Source: Narthecium ossifragum (lineage: Eukaryota > Streptophyta > Magnoliopsida > Dioscoreales > Nartheciaceae). Taken from it: a DNA stretch of 64,000 nt. A program made the translations under genes and the position numbers. Location of the stretch: assembly GCA_963920575.1 (NCBI GenBank), contig OY986966.1, forward strand, positions 23,403,717 through 23,467,716, written 5' to 3'. This document shows positions 22,380 to 33,564 of the stretch, in pieces; positions within the stretch are counted from its first letter, which is position 1, and the number at the start of each line of letters is the position of its first letter. Below the pieces are notes generated by a model. That model did not search any database. It was not told where the DNA came from and was given only the letters and a program-made list of their open reading frames with translations.

Positions 22380-23970
22380 ATGAAGAAGATGAGGAACCTA
22401 GACGGAGTAAGAGGGTTAGGACAAAAACTTCCTTCGGCCCAGACTTTCTAACATATTTGTTAGAGAATGACCCTCAGACATTCAAGGAGGCAATGTCAAC
22501 TCCAGACGCTCCTTTATGGAAGGAAGCAGTGAAAAGTGAAATTGATTTCATCATGCAGAACCATACATGGGAACTGGTTGATTTACCATCAGGTTGTAAA
22601 CCTTTGGGTTACAAGTGGGTTTTCAGAAAGAAAATGAAAGCAGATGGAACAGTTGACAAATACAAGGCAAGGCTTGTAGTCAAGGGTTTCAAGCAAACTG
22701 AAGGGGTGGATTATTTTGACACCTATTCACAAGTCACTAGGAAAACGTCAATCAGAATAATTATCGCCCTTGCGGCTTTAAACAATCTGGATATACATCA
22801 AATGGATGTAAAAACAGCTTTCCTAATCGATGATCTGGAAGAAAAAATCTACATGGAACAACCTGAGGGATTTGTTGTTCCTGGAAAATAGAAAAAAGTC
22901 TGCCGACTTGTTAAGTCTTTGTATGGACTAAAACAAGCATCTAAGCAATGGCATGAAAAGTTTGATCATGTAATGGTGACAAACGGCTTTCGCATAAATG
23001 AGTGTGACAAATGTGGTGATGAGAAGGAATATATAATCCTATTTCTTTATGTGGATGACATGATCATCATTGGTAGCAATGATAATATCATAAAAGCTAC
23101 GAAGAGTATGTTGTCACGAAATTTTGATATGAAGGATTTGGGTATCGCTGATGTGATACTTGGTATGAAAATTACCAAGACGTCTGATGGCTACACTTTA
23201 TCTCAAGATCATTATATTAAGAAAAATCTTAATATATTTGATAAAGGGAGTGATGCGCTATAGCCAGGACATCGATAGATGTTAACTCACATCTAAAGAA
23301 ACATCACGGTGAAGGTGTACAACAATTGGAATATTCCATGGTCATAGGCAGTCTGATGTATATCATGAACTGTACTCGACCGGATATTGCCAACTCAATA
23401 AACAGGCTAAGTAGATACATAAGCAATCATAGTACGGATCACTGGAAAGCAATGACCAGAGTCCTTAGATATTTAAGGTACACGACAAATTATGGATTGC
23501 ATTATACAAGATATCCAGCTGTGCTTGAAGGATATTCAGATGCAAACTGGATCTCTGACTCCAATGATACAAAATCCACGAGTGGGTTTATTTTTATAAT
23601 TGGAGGTGCAGCTGTGTCTTGGAAATCATCCAAGCAGACTTGCATAGCAAGGTCGATTATGGAAGCTGAGTTCATAGCATTAGACCTAGTTGGGGAAGAA
23701 GCAGAATGGCTGCATAAACCTGTGCCTCCTATTAGCATTCACCGTGATAGTCAATCAGCAATAGGCAGAGCACAAAGCCATACGTATAATGGAAAATCTA
23801 GGCATATACGTCGACGACATAATTCAGTAAGAAAATTGTTGTCGACTGGAGTAATTCCCATCGATTTTATGAGATCGAAGGAAAATGTTGCAGATCCACT
23901 AACCAAAGGCCTAACTAGAGACCTAGTGGATATTTCGTCGAGGGGAATGGGGTTAAAACCCATGAAATGA
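22380..23970 (+). pseudogene. Copia reverse transcriptase and RNase H
   Basis: The RT begins KWVFRKKMKADGTVDKYKAR. It keeps both catalytic motifs, QMDVKTAF (FLNG has become FLID) and FLYVDDMI. A TAG at 22889 interrupts, and a short piece is missing before YVDD (INECDKCGDEKEYII). Further stops lie at 23261 and beyond. RNase H follows with [29 protein letters not shown] and [14 protein letters not shown], ending at 23970. Confidence 0.88.
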
Positions 23971-24541
23971 CTATCCTTCTCAATGGCAACCCAACCTAGC
24001 TGATCTAGCAGACCCATATTCTAGGTTCAATGGGACAACCGAATTGTGGAGGGCAGTCGCTTAGATCACTCATACCCATTCCTATGATGATTGAGTGATA
24101 AATTTGCATAGTGTAAAGGCTAAGCTTATGCTTTTAATGATCTTCATTACTCAAAGAGTAGGGGTATGACAAGATGCTCCTAATAAGAAATCACCTATTT
24201 CGAGTGAGACGGGGCCGCTTCTATGGGAATAATGTAAGGGCTAGTTCTCTAAAGCACTCGAATAATTCCACCATGCATGTCCATGGCCGAAATGACATAA
24301 CAAAAGAGCCTTCAGTGGTATAAGAAAGGCGTTGTGTGAACACTATTGTCTTAGTGTACATGAAAGCTGAACAGTTCAAGACACCGCGTTCACTGTTTAG
24401 CAAGTACATTTGATAGTGTTTCACTAAGTAAGGTTCAAAGCTAAAAGCTACCTCTCCTGAAGTAGCAATGTTTGTGGTACTCTCAAAATGCATTAGAGAT
24501 CATTTAGCATTTTGATCAGCCATTTGATTCATGTGGGGGAT
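23971..24541 (+). other. 3' untranslated part of the copia element
   Basis: Non-coding leader to the 3' LTR, ending in the polypurine tract catgtgggggatt (24529-24541). Confidence 0.7.
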
Positions 24542-25173
24542 TGTTGGATTTGAAGCCCAATTAAGTTGGGCTAATCATGGGTTGAATCGAATGGGATGTG
24601 GAAGAACCCATTTACAATTAGCCAAATGGAGGTGAGGCCATGTGTGTAGAGTAGTTTAGTCCCACATTGGAAGTGGAAGAAAACTTTCACTTGTTTATAT
24701 AGAGTTTTGAGCCTCTAGGCTTTGAACACATGTGAGGACTAGAGGTGGAACACCCACACGCGCGCGCGGCGGCCGCCGCCCGCCGGGCGGCCTTGCTCGT
24801 GCGCTGTGTGTGGTGCTTGAGGGTCATGAAGTCTGAGAGTACCGTACTAGCGAAGGCTTGACGGGCGATCGGAGACCGGCTTCCTTCCGTTCGCGCAAGA
24901 GATCGTTGTACCCTGGGAGTTCCTTGCCTGAAGAACCAGAAGCACCGGTGGTGGGCAATACGAACTTAAGGGTACAGTGTGATACACTGGCCTCGATCAA
25001 GCTTTGGTTCTACATCGGGTTTTCCTTCTTCCTCATCGGCGGTTTCCTTTCTTTTGGAGTTATATTACCTTATCTGGTAAGTGTTTAGAGTTTAGTTTTT
25101 CTTCTTGTCATTGTAAAGGATTCTTGCCAACTTAGTAAAAGCAAGATCCTAATCTCCTCTTTTATTTCCAATA
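24542..25173 (+). repeat. 3' LTR of copia element, internally deleted (copy L4)
   Basis: Only 632 bp. It matches the two ends of the 5' LTR but skips from 'gcgctgtgtgtggtg' directly to 'gagggtcatgaagtctg', so about 440-450 bp are missing. The shared TSD shows it is the true partner of the longer 5' LTR. Confidence 0.9.
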
Positions 25174-25178
25174 GTAAA

Positions 25179-25339
25179 AACTAATATTTGAGGATAAAGA
25201 TAACACTCCTATTTATTTATGCTCGCCTGAGTTAGACAAAAGTTAGATAGAGTCTCATCATACGTCAGGATCCAATTTGCAGGGGTCATAGATCACGGAT
25301 ATGATTGAAGTAAGAGAGAAGAAGGAAATCTATTATATA

Positions 25340-25370
<31 letters not shown>

Positions 25371-26468
25371 ATATAAATATAAATATAAGAAGAGGCGGAA
25401 GGGGGGGGGAGAGGTATTGATTAGAAATCAATATCTAAAGAGTCTGGCGCTCGATTCAACCGATCTGTTTGAAGAGATCGAAAGGTGGAACTGAACATTT
25501 AACGTTCCAGCCTTTAAATATTACTTCTAAAAAATATCTCTATGTTTAAAAATAAAATATAAAGACTTACTTAGAAAAGATGTAGCATAACTGCAAGTTT
25601 TATTCCACTGGAAGAGGTTACAATGGAGGAAGAAAGGTTATAAGGGAAGAGAGCGGATGAGTTCCAGCGTGCTCAACTCAGAGGAGCTTTCCTCTTTATA
25701 TAGAGGCTTAGGATGCCTTCCAGGCTACGAATGAATTAGAGGCTAAGGATGCCTGATGATAGCATCGTATAATAATTATGAGTGAATATTTTCCTTTACA
25801 TCCTGTCGGTCAGTGGATTATCGCTTTTCTTTATGTCATCTGCCAGTATGACCCACCACTTCATGTGCCGGATTAGGTGCAGTTGATTGAGTGACCTTTA
25901 TTCTTTATTGATGACTTGTAAAGGAGATTCTCGTTATCTTCTTTAGCTGGTGGATATGTATTTCGTAAACTTCAAACCTGATGCCCTGAGACATATTAAT
26001 TATTTCACAACTTAATTATATATTTTTTTTATCATAATTAAATCGCTTAATTGGATGGGACGGATTATAGGTAAAAATTCTATGTTTATCAGAGTTATAT
26101 GATATATCAGAAATTTATAAACCCTTTAAAGCTAAAGAAAAATAAAACCTTAAAAATCCTTCAAAATTTTATTCTAGATCTCGGGTCCGGACATGGATTG
26201 GGCCTCGGGGTAACCGAGTCAAACAACTACTACAGTGATTCCACCAATATTATTAGATTTTTAAAGTTAATTCATGTTCTTTTCAGCAAGAGACCTTCGA
26301 GATGTTCTAATTTTAATTAATACTGTCTTAATAAACTCTAAAATCTTCAGTTTTTTCCTCCCTTTCGTTGCTTTTATGTCCAATCGTTTACCCGCTCGTA
26401 CTCTCTCTCTCTCTCGCTCATTCCTCCCTCCGACTCCGATCCACTGGACGCCGGCGTCGAACCCGACC
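25179..26468. other. Intergenic DNA up to the assembly gap
   Basis: There is no convincing gene. It contains an (AAAT)n microsatellite at 25340-25372 and a G-run (25400-25412). Just before the gap is a CT-rich stretch (26400-26430) followed by GC-rich DNA (ccgactccgatccactggacgccgg), which looks like the 5' UTR or first exon of a plus-strand gene hidden in the gap. Confidence 0.4.
25340..25372. repeat. (AAAT)n microsatellite
   Basis: About eight uninterrupted aaat units. Confidence 0.9.
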
Positions 26469-26668
26469 NNNNNNNNNNNNNNNNNNNNNNNNNNNNNNNN
26501 NNNNNNNNNNNNNNNNNNNNNNNNNNNNNNNNNNNNNNNNNNNNNNNNNNNNNNNNNNNNNNNNNNNNNNNNNNNNNNNNNNNNNNNNNNNNNNNNNNNN
26601 NNNNNNNNNNNNNNNNNNNNNNNNNNNNNNNNNNNNNNNNNNNNNNNNNNNNNNNNNNNNNNNNNNNN
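26469..26668. other. Assembly gap (200 N)
   Basis: Exactly 200 N, a typical placeholder for a scaffold gap of unknown size. Reading frames that cross it have no meaning. Confidence 0.99.
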
Positions 26669-28660
26669 TTTGGAATGTCGAGCAGACATACTTTTTAAGT
26701 TGGTCTAAAGTGATGTGACTATTAGAAGTGAGAGCCTTTTAGTGCTTCTAGATGTCTCGTTTATGTGCATTTTGAAAAGTAAATGTTGTTTGATCTCCAT
26801 GTTCATTGAGTGTGTGCAAAAAGCCTTATTGTTGGAATCATTTCTTCCTATGATGTAAAATGAATTTCGATTATATTTCCAAGATGAAAGTGTTCCACCC
26901 ATGAAGATTAAGCCTTACCAGGGAAGCTTTTGTAGCTCATTTTTGGATGATCTGCACACACTGAGCCAATATTTTTAAAACCTCACTCATGAAGGTGCTT
27001 ATTTAAGAATTTCAATCTAGGTGATGCATGGTCTTTGGCTGTAGCACTTTGGTTTTCTTGCCCTATATGGGAACCTATGTTTAGGTTTAGTTTTTGCTCA
27101 CCAAAGCGAAAACTTGTGATGTTACTAGGAGGTTAACGTGTGTCCAAGTGCAACTTGCCTCCATCATTAACTAAGAATCAAAGTTGAAGATGGGAAAGAG
27201 AATCATGGATTACCATGCTGGTCGGCATATAACGGCATGGACCGATATGTATCAAGCTGACTATCGGCACAAACCCGTGCCCATATGTATTAGCTCAGAA
27301 GAGGTTCGTGCTGCCAGCACTAACTTCGTGCCACCGCCATGTTAATCCTTGATGAGAATATTGCTACCGTGTGAATTATGTGTTCCTTAGCATTTGCTCC
27401 AAGATAGGATCCATTTTTTGGGGGAAAAAAGAGATAAATTGCCTGTTAGATCTTTAGTTCATTGCCTTTACCATTGATTTTTTCATATTGAAATGAATCT
27501 TAATTGGTGAGGAGTTCGCGAATGATTGAGCATCTAGTCCCTTTCTGTATATATGTTTCCTGTCGGTATTTGTGGGTTCATACTAGTCAAAACATGTTTA
27601 TAGTGCTTGTATCTCGGACCTATTCTGTTCGGTTGATATTAATCCAGTAACATGCACATATCTTTGAGGAGTAATTAGATATTTGCGGTACAAAAGGCAA
27701 GTTTGATTTTATAACACTATCGTAATAAAAAAACACCATTAAGTTAAGCAGAAAATTAAAAATATAATAAATCTCATCCTTAGTTTTCTTAATTGCAACA
27801 TTCTAACTTCTCATTCTTCAACTCAACGAGTTATTGATACATACTTATATCAAGGATAGCTGTGCCGGTAGCATACATCACGCTGGTAACTAACACGGTC
27901 AGTGCAGGCATGTCCTATATTAATAATGATATACCGTGCTGACCTGCATGGAAATACTTGCTTATTCATACTTTTCTTTTGTAGTAGTTCTTCTCATATT
28001 ACCTTTCAGTATTATGTAAGGAATTTTAACCATTTTGCTTTCTTCTTTACAATTGCTATTTAATCGATTATTGATATGTCTCTCTTTCATTTTTGGTTTG
28101 TGTTTCTAAGTACATGAAGACAGTTTTGATGGGCCTTTCCACTTCAAATATGGTAACGTTGATAGATAATATACTTTGACCATTCTTCTTAAATGCTAGT
28201 AAAGACTAAAGAGTGGCTTAAGCTCTTTCTCCTACAGAAGGAAAGTACTTTATTGCAGTTTCTTTGGTTTCAACAAAGATGATAAGGAGATAGTGAAGTT
28301 TGTAAGGTGCTGACTGAAATATATCCAGACAAGGATGTCTAATACTTGTGCAAATAATGACTATCTGATTTCCTAATCATTCTGGTGTTCTGGGTGTTCG
28401 AACTTGGATGCTTCATAAATATTTGCTCACAAGCTTTTTATTTCTGGAACTTTTGGGCATGCGTTTTAGCATTTTGAGATGCTTTGCATTTTTATTGAGC
28501 TTTTTGATGTTCTGAGTGTTCCAATGGATACTTTGTAGAGATCTGCTCGTAGGTTTTTAGGTCTAGATTGTCCGATTCTTCTCGGTGTGAAACTTTGCAT
28601 TTTGAGATCCTTTACATTTTCATCAATCTATTTCTAACAAATTGTCTATGTTTGGTGCAG
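26669..28660. other. Non-coding DNA upstream of the CCC exons
   Basis: I found no exon of the cotransporter here, so it is either intron or unrelated DNA. Two diverged stretches around 27210-27340 and 27850-27950 share 'gctggtcggcat/gctggtaac' and 'ccgtgc' motifs and may be remnants of one small repeat. Confidence 0.4.
28381..28620. repeat. Imperfect tandem duplication of about 118 bp
   Basis: Units at about 28381-28494 and 28502-28620 share 'gttctg(g/a)gtgttc', 'gatctgctc(g/a)..g.ttttta' and 'gcattttgagat.ctttacatttt'. The second unit ends just before the splice acceptor of the next exon. Confidence 0.6.
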
Positions 28661-30549
28661 TTATTATGTTTTTGATCTCGTGGGCTTTCACTGTGGTGTC
28701 TTTAGCCCTTGCTAGCCTTATATATTACTATGTGAGCATTAAAGGCAAGGCTGGAGATTGGGGTGATGGGTTCAAGAGTGCCTATTTCCAGTTGGCCCTC
28801 CGAAGCCTTCGATCACTAGGAGGTACATTCCTTCAAAACTCCAAAAGTTTCGACAGTTGTAGCCAGTTCAAAAACTAATTCAATTCTGATTCTTAAGTTT
28901 TTGTAGTATGATAACTTGTGTGAAAGTCATCTGAAAGCAACAAACTACTTGAGCGTTATGGCATGTACTGGCATATCATCCTGAACATTTAAGCTCCACT
29001 GTCATTGCCTGGTTCCAGTTATAAATGTTGGCTGATGGTAATATCATTTTCATTTCCATTCCTGCTGTACAAGTATGTTCCCAATGTCTTCGCAGGCATG
29101 ATTGAGATTGTTTAATGAAAAGTTGTGTCTGTCAAGCCGTTTTGGACGCAGGGACAAGTCATAAATATGTGAATGGCTTATCAACAACTTTCTTTGTTGT
29201 CACCACTAATTTGTGTACTGTGTATGCTGGTCGGATTAAAATGCCAAGCTTCACAGGTGCAGATCAGTTGAACTGATCATAGTTCTCAAAGACTGATGAT
29301 GACTTGAATAAAGTTTATAATTCTGTGAAATCTTTGGCTCGATTCAAAAACCTTTGTGAATTAGCTGCATAGACAGCCAGCAAAGGTGTACTTGTTGCAT
29401 GTTTAATGGTTCCTTCTGTTTATCTAACTGCTTTTCGACATCTTTTTCTTTCTTACAGCAAACCAAGTGCACCCGAAAAACTGGTACCCAATTCCTTTGA
29501 TCTTCTGCCGGCCATGGGGCAAGCTGCCAGAGAACGTGCCTTGTCATCCAAAGCTTGCCGACTTTGCCAATTGTGTGAAGAAGAAAGGTCGTGGTATGTC
29601 CATATTCGTCTCAATTATTGATGGGGACTACCATGAATTGGCTGAGGATGCGAAGAATGCTTGCCGTCAGCTCAGTACTTACATAGACTACAAGCGCTGT
29701 GAGGGGGTGGCTGAAATCATTGTGGCACCCACCATGAATGATGGCTTTCGTGGGATTGTCCAGACCATGGGACTTGGTAACCTCAAGCCTAACATTGTTG
29801 TCATGCGATATCCGGAGATCTGGCGCCGGGAGAACCTCACCCAGATACCTTCCACCTTTGTTAGTATCATCAACGACTGTATCATTGCTAACAAGGCTGT
29901 TGTCATTGTTAAGGGCCTTGATGAGTGGCCTGGTGAGTACCAGAGACAGTTTGGAACCATTGATCTCTACTGGATTGTGAAAGATGGAGGCTTAATGCTA
30001 CTATTATCACAGCTTCTGCTCACGAAAGAGAGTTTTGAGAGCTGTAAGATCCAAGTCTTTTGCATTGCCGAAGAGGACACGGAGGCCGAGGACCTAAAGG
30101 CTGATGTCAAGAAATTCCTGTATGATCTTCGTATGCAGGCTGAGGTGATTGTTTTGACAATGAAGTCGTGGGAAGCTCATGTTGAGAGTGGGCCTCAGCA
30201 GGATGAGTCACTAGAGGCATTCACAAGCGCACAGCGGCGCATTGCCGCACATCTAGAGGAGATGAAGGAGACAGCCAGGAGAGAAGGGAAGCCATTGATG
30301 GAGGATGGAAAACCAGTGGTGGTGAATGAGCAGCAGGTTGACAAGTTCCTTTACACCACACTTAAGTTAAACTCAACTATACTCAGGTACTCGAGGATGG
30401 CGGCGGTGGTGCTTGTAAGCCTTCCACCACCGCCCTTGAACCACCCGGCATACTTCTACATGGAGTATATGGATCTATTGGTTGAGAATGTGCCAAGGCT
30501 GTTGATAGTTAGGGGATACAGGAGAGATGTTGTCACCCTTTTCACATAA
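28661..30549 (+). CDS. CCC1: Cation-chloride cotransporter, C-terminal part (last two exons)
   Basis: Exons 28661-28822 and 29459-30549 join in phase (G|CA gives Ala in SLGANQVHPKNWY) and encode the last 416 residues. Plant CCC proteins (SLC12 family) move Cl- together with K+ and/or Na+ in endomembranes of the secretory pathway. The first exon carries the last membrane helix (MFLISWAFTVVSLALASLIYY), and the second carries the whole cytosolic C-terminal domain: KNWYPIPLIFCRPWGKLPEN, MGLGNLKPNIVVMRYPEIW, GGLMLLLSQLLLTKESFESC and the family ending VENVPRLLIVRGY..DVVTLFT. There is no frame break in this part. The N-terminal about 560 residues are not visible between the gap and 28660, so they lie in or beyond the gap, or are lost. 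Confidence 0.93.
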
Positions 30550-31301
30550 TCAATGCTTTTATCACGAACTGTTTGTTTATATTTGTTCTCTATAATAGAT
30601 AGCTTACATGTCAAATTCATTCTTTTTTCCTTCAGATTTTAGGAATTTACATTACAATCTTTTCGGCGAAGATTTTTTTATGAGGAACTGAAGCATGAAA
30701 GTTTTGTACGATTAATATGTATCATTCGGGAGAACGGGAATACCTACTTCTATCTCTTGTTGTTGCTGACTTGTACTAGTTTCATTGGCAATTGGATGCA
30801 GGAAAATTGTTCTTGTTTTCTTTGCTCATGTAACTTGATAACGATCCTGGCATTAAATATAGGTTGGATGGTAAAAAGTGATCGTCTACTTGTTTCTTTT
30901 TGACCATAGGTCTCATTTTCTCCTTGAAGGCTAGTCTCCTATTTATGACGAGATTGATATTTGTCTAGTGGAATTAGTTGTCGCACTGTTTATATAGGTC
31001 ATAAGATTATAGCATATATGTGAAAGTCCATATAGTAAGATTTAAGACAACTAAATTGACAGCGGTATGCCCGTACATCTATGAGACTATGAAGTTTTAC
31101 GAACATGGTGCAATCATCTTATTAGTGAATCTGAAAAAAGGATATGAAAATAACCTACTCTGTCCATTTTAATTTTTTGGTTAAGTATGGTGAAGCCTTT
31201 TACACTTTACAAGAGTGGCCAAGTTCGACTCACATGGCTTTGTAAGGGGAAACTGACGGTGACGGACTCGCTTTGGAGGCTGTCTCTCATCCGATTGCGA
31301 A
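30550..31301. other. CCC 3' UTR and spacer
   Basis: No coding signal. It should hold the cotransporter 3' UTR in its left part and the start of a LINE remnant at its right edge. Confidence 0.5.
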
Positions 31302-31913
31302 TGTCCTATATGCGAGTTATAACTGGAAACGATTGCTCATGTGCTATTTGGATGCCTCTTCATTTGTAGAGTCTTTGAGATCATCTCGGCAAAGGAGGGT
31401 ATTTCTCTTCCTAGATGGGATCCTGAATATTTGATGGACTTCATCCCGAGGGATTCTGACCGTAAGGAGGACAAGCTCGGGATCTTCATCACTGTTGGGA
31501 TGTGGATGGCTTGGAAGGATCGTAATAACCTTTTCTTTGTGAATGAAAGTGCCTTCGAATTAGCTCTGACATGCAAGATCACTCGGCTTACTCAGGAACA
31601 ACTGCGTCGTCGTTTTCAACCAAAGAACTATGGGGAACAAGTAGGATGCTTCGTGGTACAAACTGATGCCTCCTGCTCGTTGGTGGATGGGTCTGCGGCA
31701 ATTGGGGCGGTTGGAATTCTGCCTAATGGGGAGCTGGAGTGGGTTGTGGGTGCCCCAGTGGGGTTGTGCTCTGTTCTGCAAGGCGAGATGGTGGCAATAA
31801 GCATGGCACTCAATGAGGCGAAAGCTAGAGGGATCATGGAACTGGTACTTGAATCGGACTCCCTAATTGCAAGCCAGATCATCAATGTGCGTGTTTATGG
31901 CCGCGTGAGTTAG
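31302..31913 (+). pseudogene. LINE remnant: zf-RVT zinc-binding region and RNase H
   Basis: In one frame it reads CPIC..ETIAHVLFGC (the zf-RVT motif of plant non-LTR retrotransposon proteins, with a TAA at 31320 inside it), then a linker with MWMAWKDRNNLFF. A plant RNase H (RVT_3) domain follows: QTDASCSLVDGSAAIGAVG (first catalytic Asp), QGEMVAISMAL (Glu) and LVLESDSL (Asp). The open stretch 31341-31913 is 190 residues. The reverse transcriptase is absent and the RNase H end is cut. It lies shortly after the cotransporter gene in the same direction. Confidence 0.82.
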
Positions 31914-32446
31914 AGGGGCTAGCGAAGGAAGAGTGGTGTGACCGTGTGATACACTTTGGTTTGCTTCGGTATTGTTTCTCCACGTATCTAGGTCTTGCAA
32001 TGTTAGGACAGATAGAGTTGCATGGTTCTATAATCTTCATGGGACCAGCCTTTTGTGGTCACATGAGGATGGATTTGATCTTTTGGACATTTTGATGTAA
32101 GAAAAGTTCGACTCACATGGTCTACTCTTTTGATGAAAATAGCGGACCAAATGATCCAAACTTGAAGATCAAAATGATGGACCAAGTGAGGGCCGCTCCG
32201 ATAAAAGACTTCAGTTCGGACCTTCACCCTGCTTTAACCAAGCAAACCTGATGAACTCTAGCATGAAAGTATAAGCCTCTCATCTTGACTTGATAATTTA
32301 CATTTCACATACAGTACAACCTTGTACAATACAAATAATGTTGGAATCGAGGAATACATGAAGAACTAGCATTCGCTGGTTGATGTGAGAAATCAATACA
32401 CCATCAAACAGTAGGTACATATGCCCTCGTTTTGCAAAGTTCCTTT
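31914..32446. other. Spacer, no gene seen
   Basis: Non-coding. It separates the LINE remnant from the 3' end of the minus-strand gene and should contain that gene's 3' UTR. Confidence 0.5.
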
Positions 32447-33525
32447 TTACAACCTATTAGTCTTTGCTAGATAGATCACAGCGCCTGAAGTGGCAATTGG
32501 GATGAACACTTCATCAGATATAGATGCTGTAGGGCCAGGGAGCGCTTTCTTAATTAAGAGTGCTACTATGGGAAAACCAAGCATGCATAAGAGAATATCT
32601 CGACTTCCTTGACCAAAACGGAATCTTTCATAAGTTATGAAACCAGAAACAATTTTCTTGAAGTCCTCTTTACTCAGACCACCTTTAGGTGCTTTCTGCA
32701 AGGATTAAAAAGATAGGTTTGTCACTTATCTGCCAACCTTATCGAAATAACATCAATACCATATTATGTAAAACACAAGTAAAAATATCGACCATAACTG
32801 TTTTAAGCATATGCAGTGTTCTATCACCTATAACAAGTTAAATGATCAACAAATTGAACACTTGTATGATATTCTCAAAAATTTAGGTATAAAGCATAAA
32901 GAAGCAAGCTAATAGGCTGTTTGGTTTGTGGAACGTTGATTCAATGGGATCGTGGGCTGCATGCATCATGTGGTACATGCATCGAGCAATAGATGCACTC
33001 GTTTGGTTGCTCCAATGATTGGATACATGCATCATTGTTGTTTGGTTAGTCTTTTGGATCAGCCAATACACATTGATCCTTTGTTTATATATCAACCTTA
33101 TAAGGAGCAAAAACGGTTACAACCGTTTACCTTCTATTAGTTTATCTACATGTATATTTTCCTAAGTTAACTTTGTATATTTTTATCATATTTCCTAAGT
33201 TAGTTTTAAATATATATCATTATAATCATAAGACAGGAGATTAGTTTTAAATATACATACTTATCTACCTTATAAGATCCAATGATAGTTACTTTTATGA
33301 CTCATCATCTGAGTCATAAACTTATACACACATGGCATACACGTGGTATAAAATTATAATTAAATAAACAAAAAAAGGATAGTGGCTGATGTGGCGTAAG
33401 TTATAATAGAAATAGTGGCGGTGGGCAGTTAGTCGTGCCACCACCACCTAGTATATATATATATATATATTCATATAATTTTCATATAATATTCACATAG
33501 TTTGAGAGAGAGAGAGAGAGTGAGT

Positions 33526-33564
<39 letters not shown>

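Larger units (their letters stand above)
18728..25173 (+). mobile_element. Ty1/copia LTR retrotransposon, decayed, TSD gtaaa
   Basis: This is a 6446-bp element with LTRs 18728-19811 and 24542-25173. Both LTRs start tgttggattt and end tttccaata. The 5-bp target duplication gtaaa is present at 18723-18727 and 25174-25178. The polypurine tract gtgggggat abuts the 3' LTR. No canonical tRNA-Met binding site follows the 5' LTR (the sequence there is atcttaagttcgtatc), so the primer is unclear. The gag and pol frames are in the normal copia order (gag, protease, integrase, RT, RNase H) but carry many stops and at least one frameshift. The element is not autonomous. Confidence 0.93.

Noticed and set aside
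26267..26718. Long open frames across 26469-26668
   Set aside because: They exist only because the N gap contains no stop codons.
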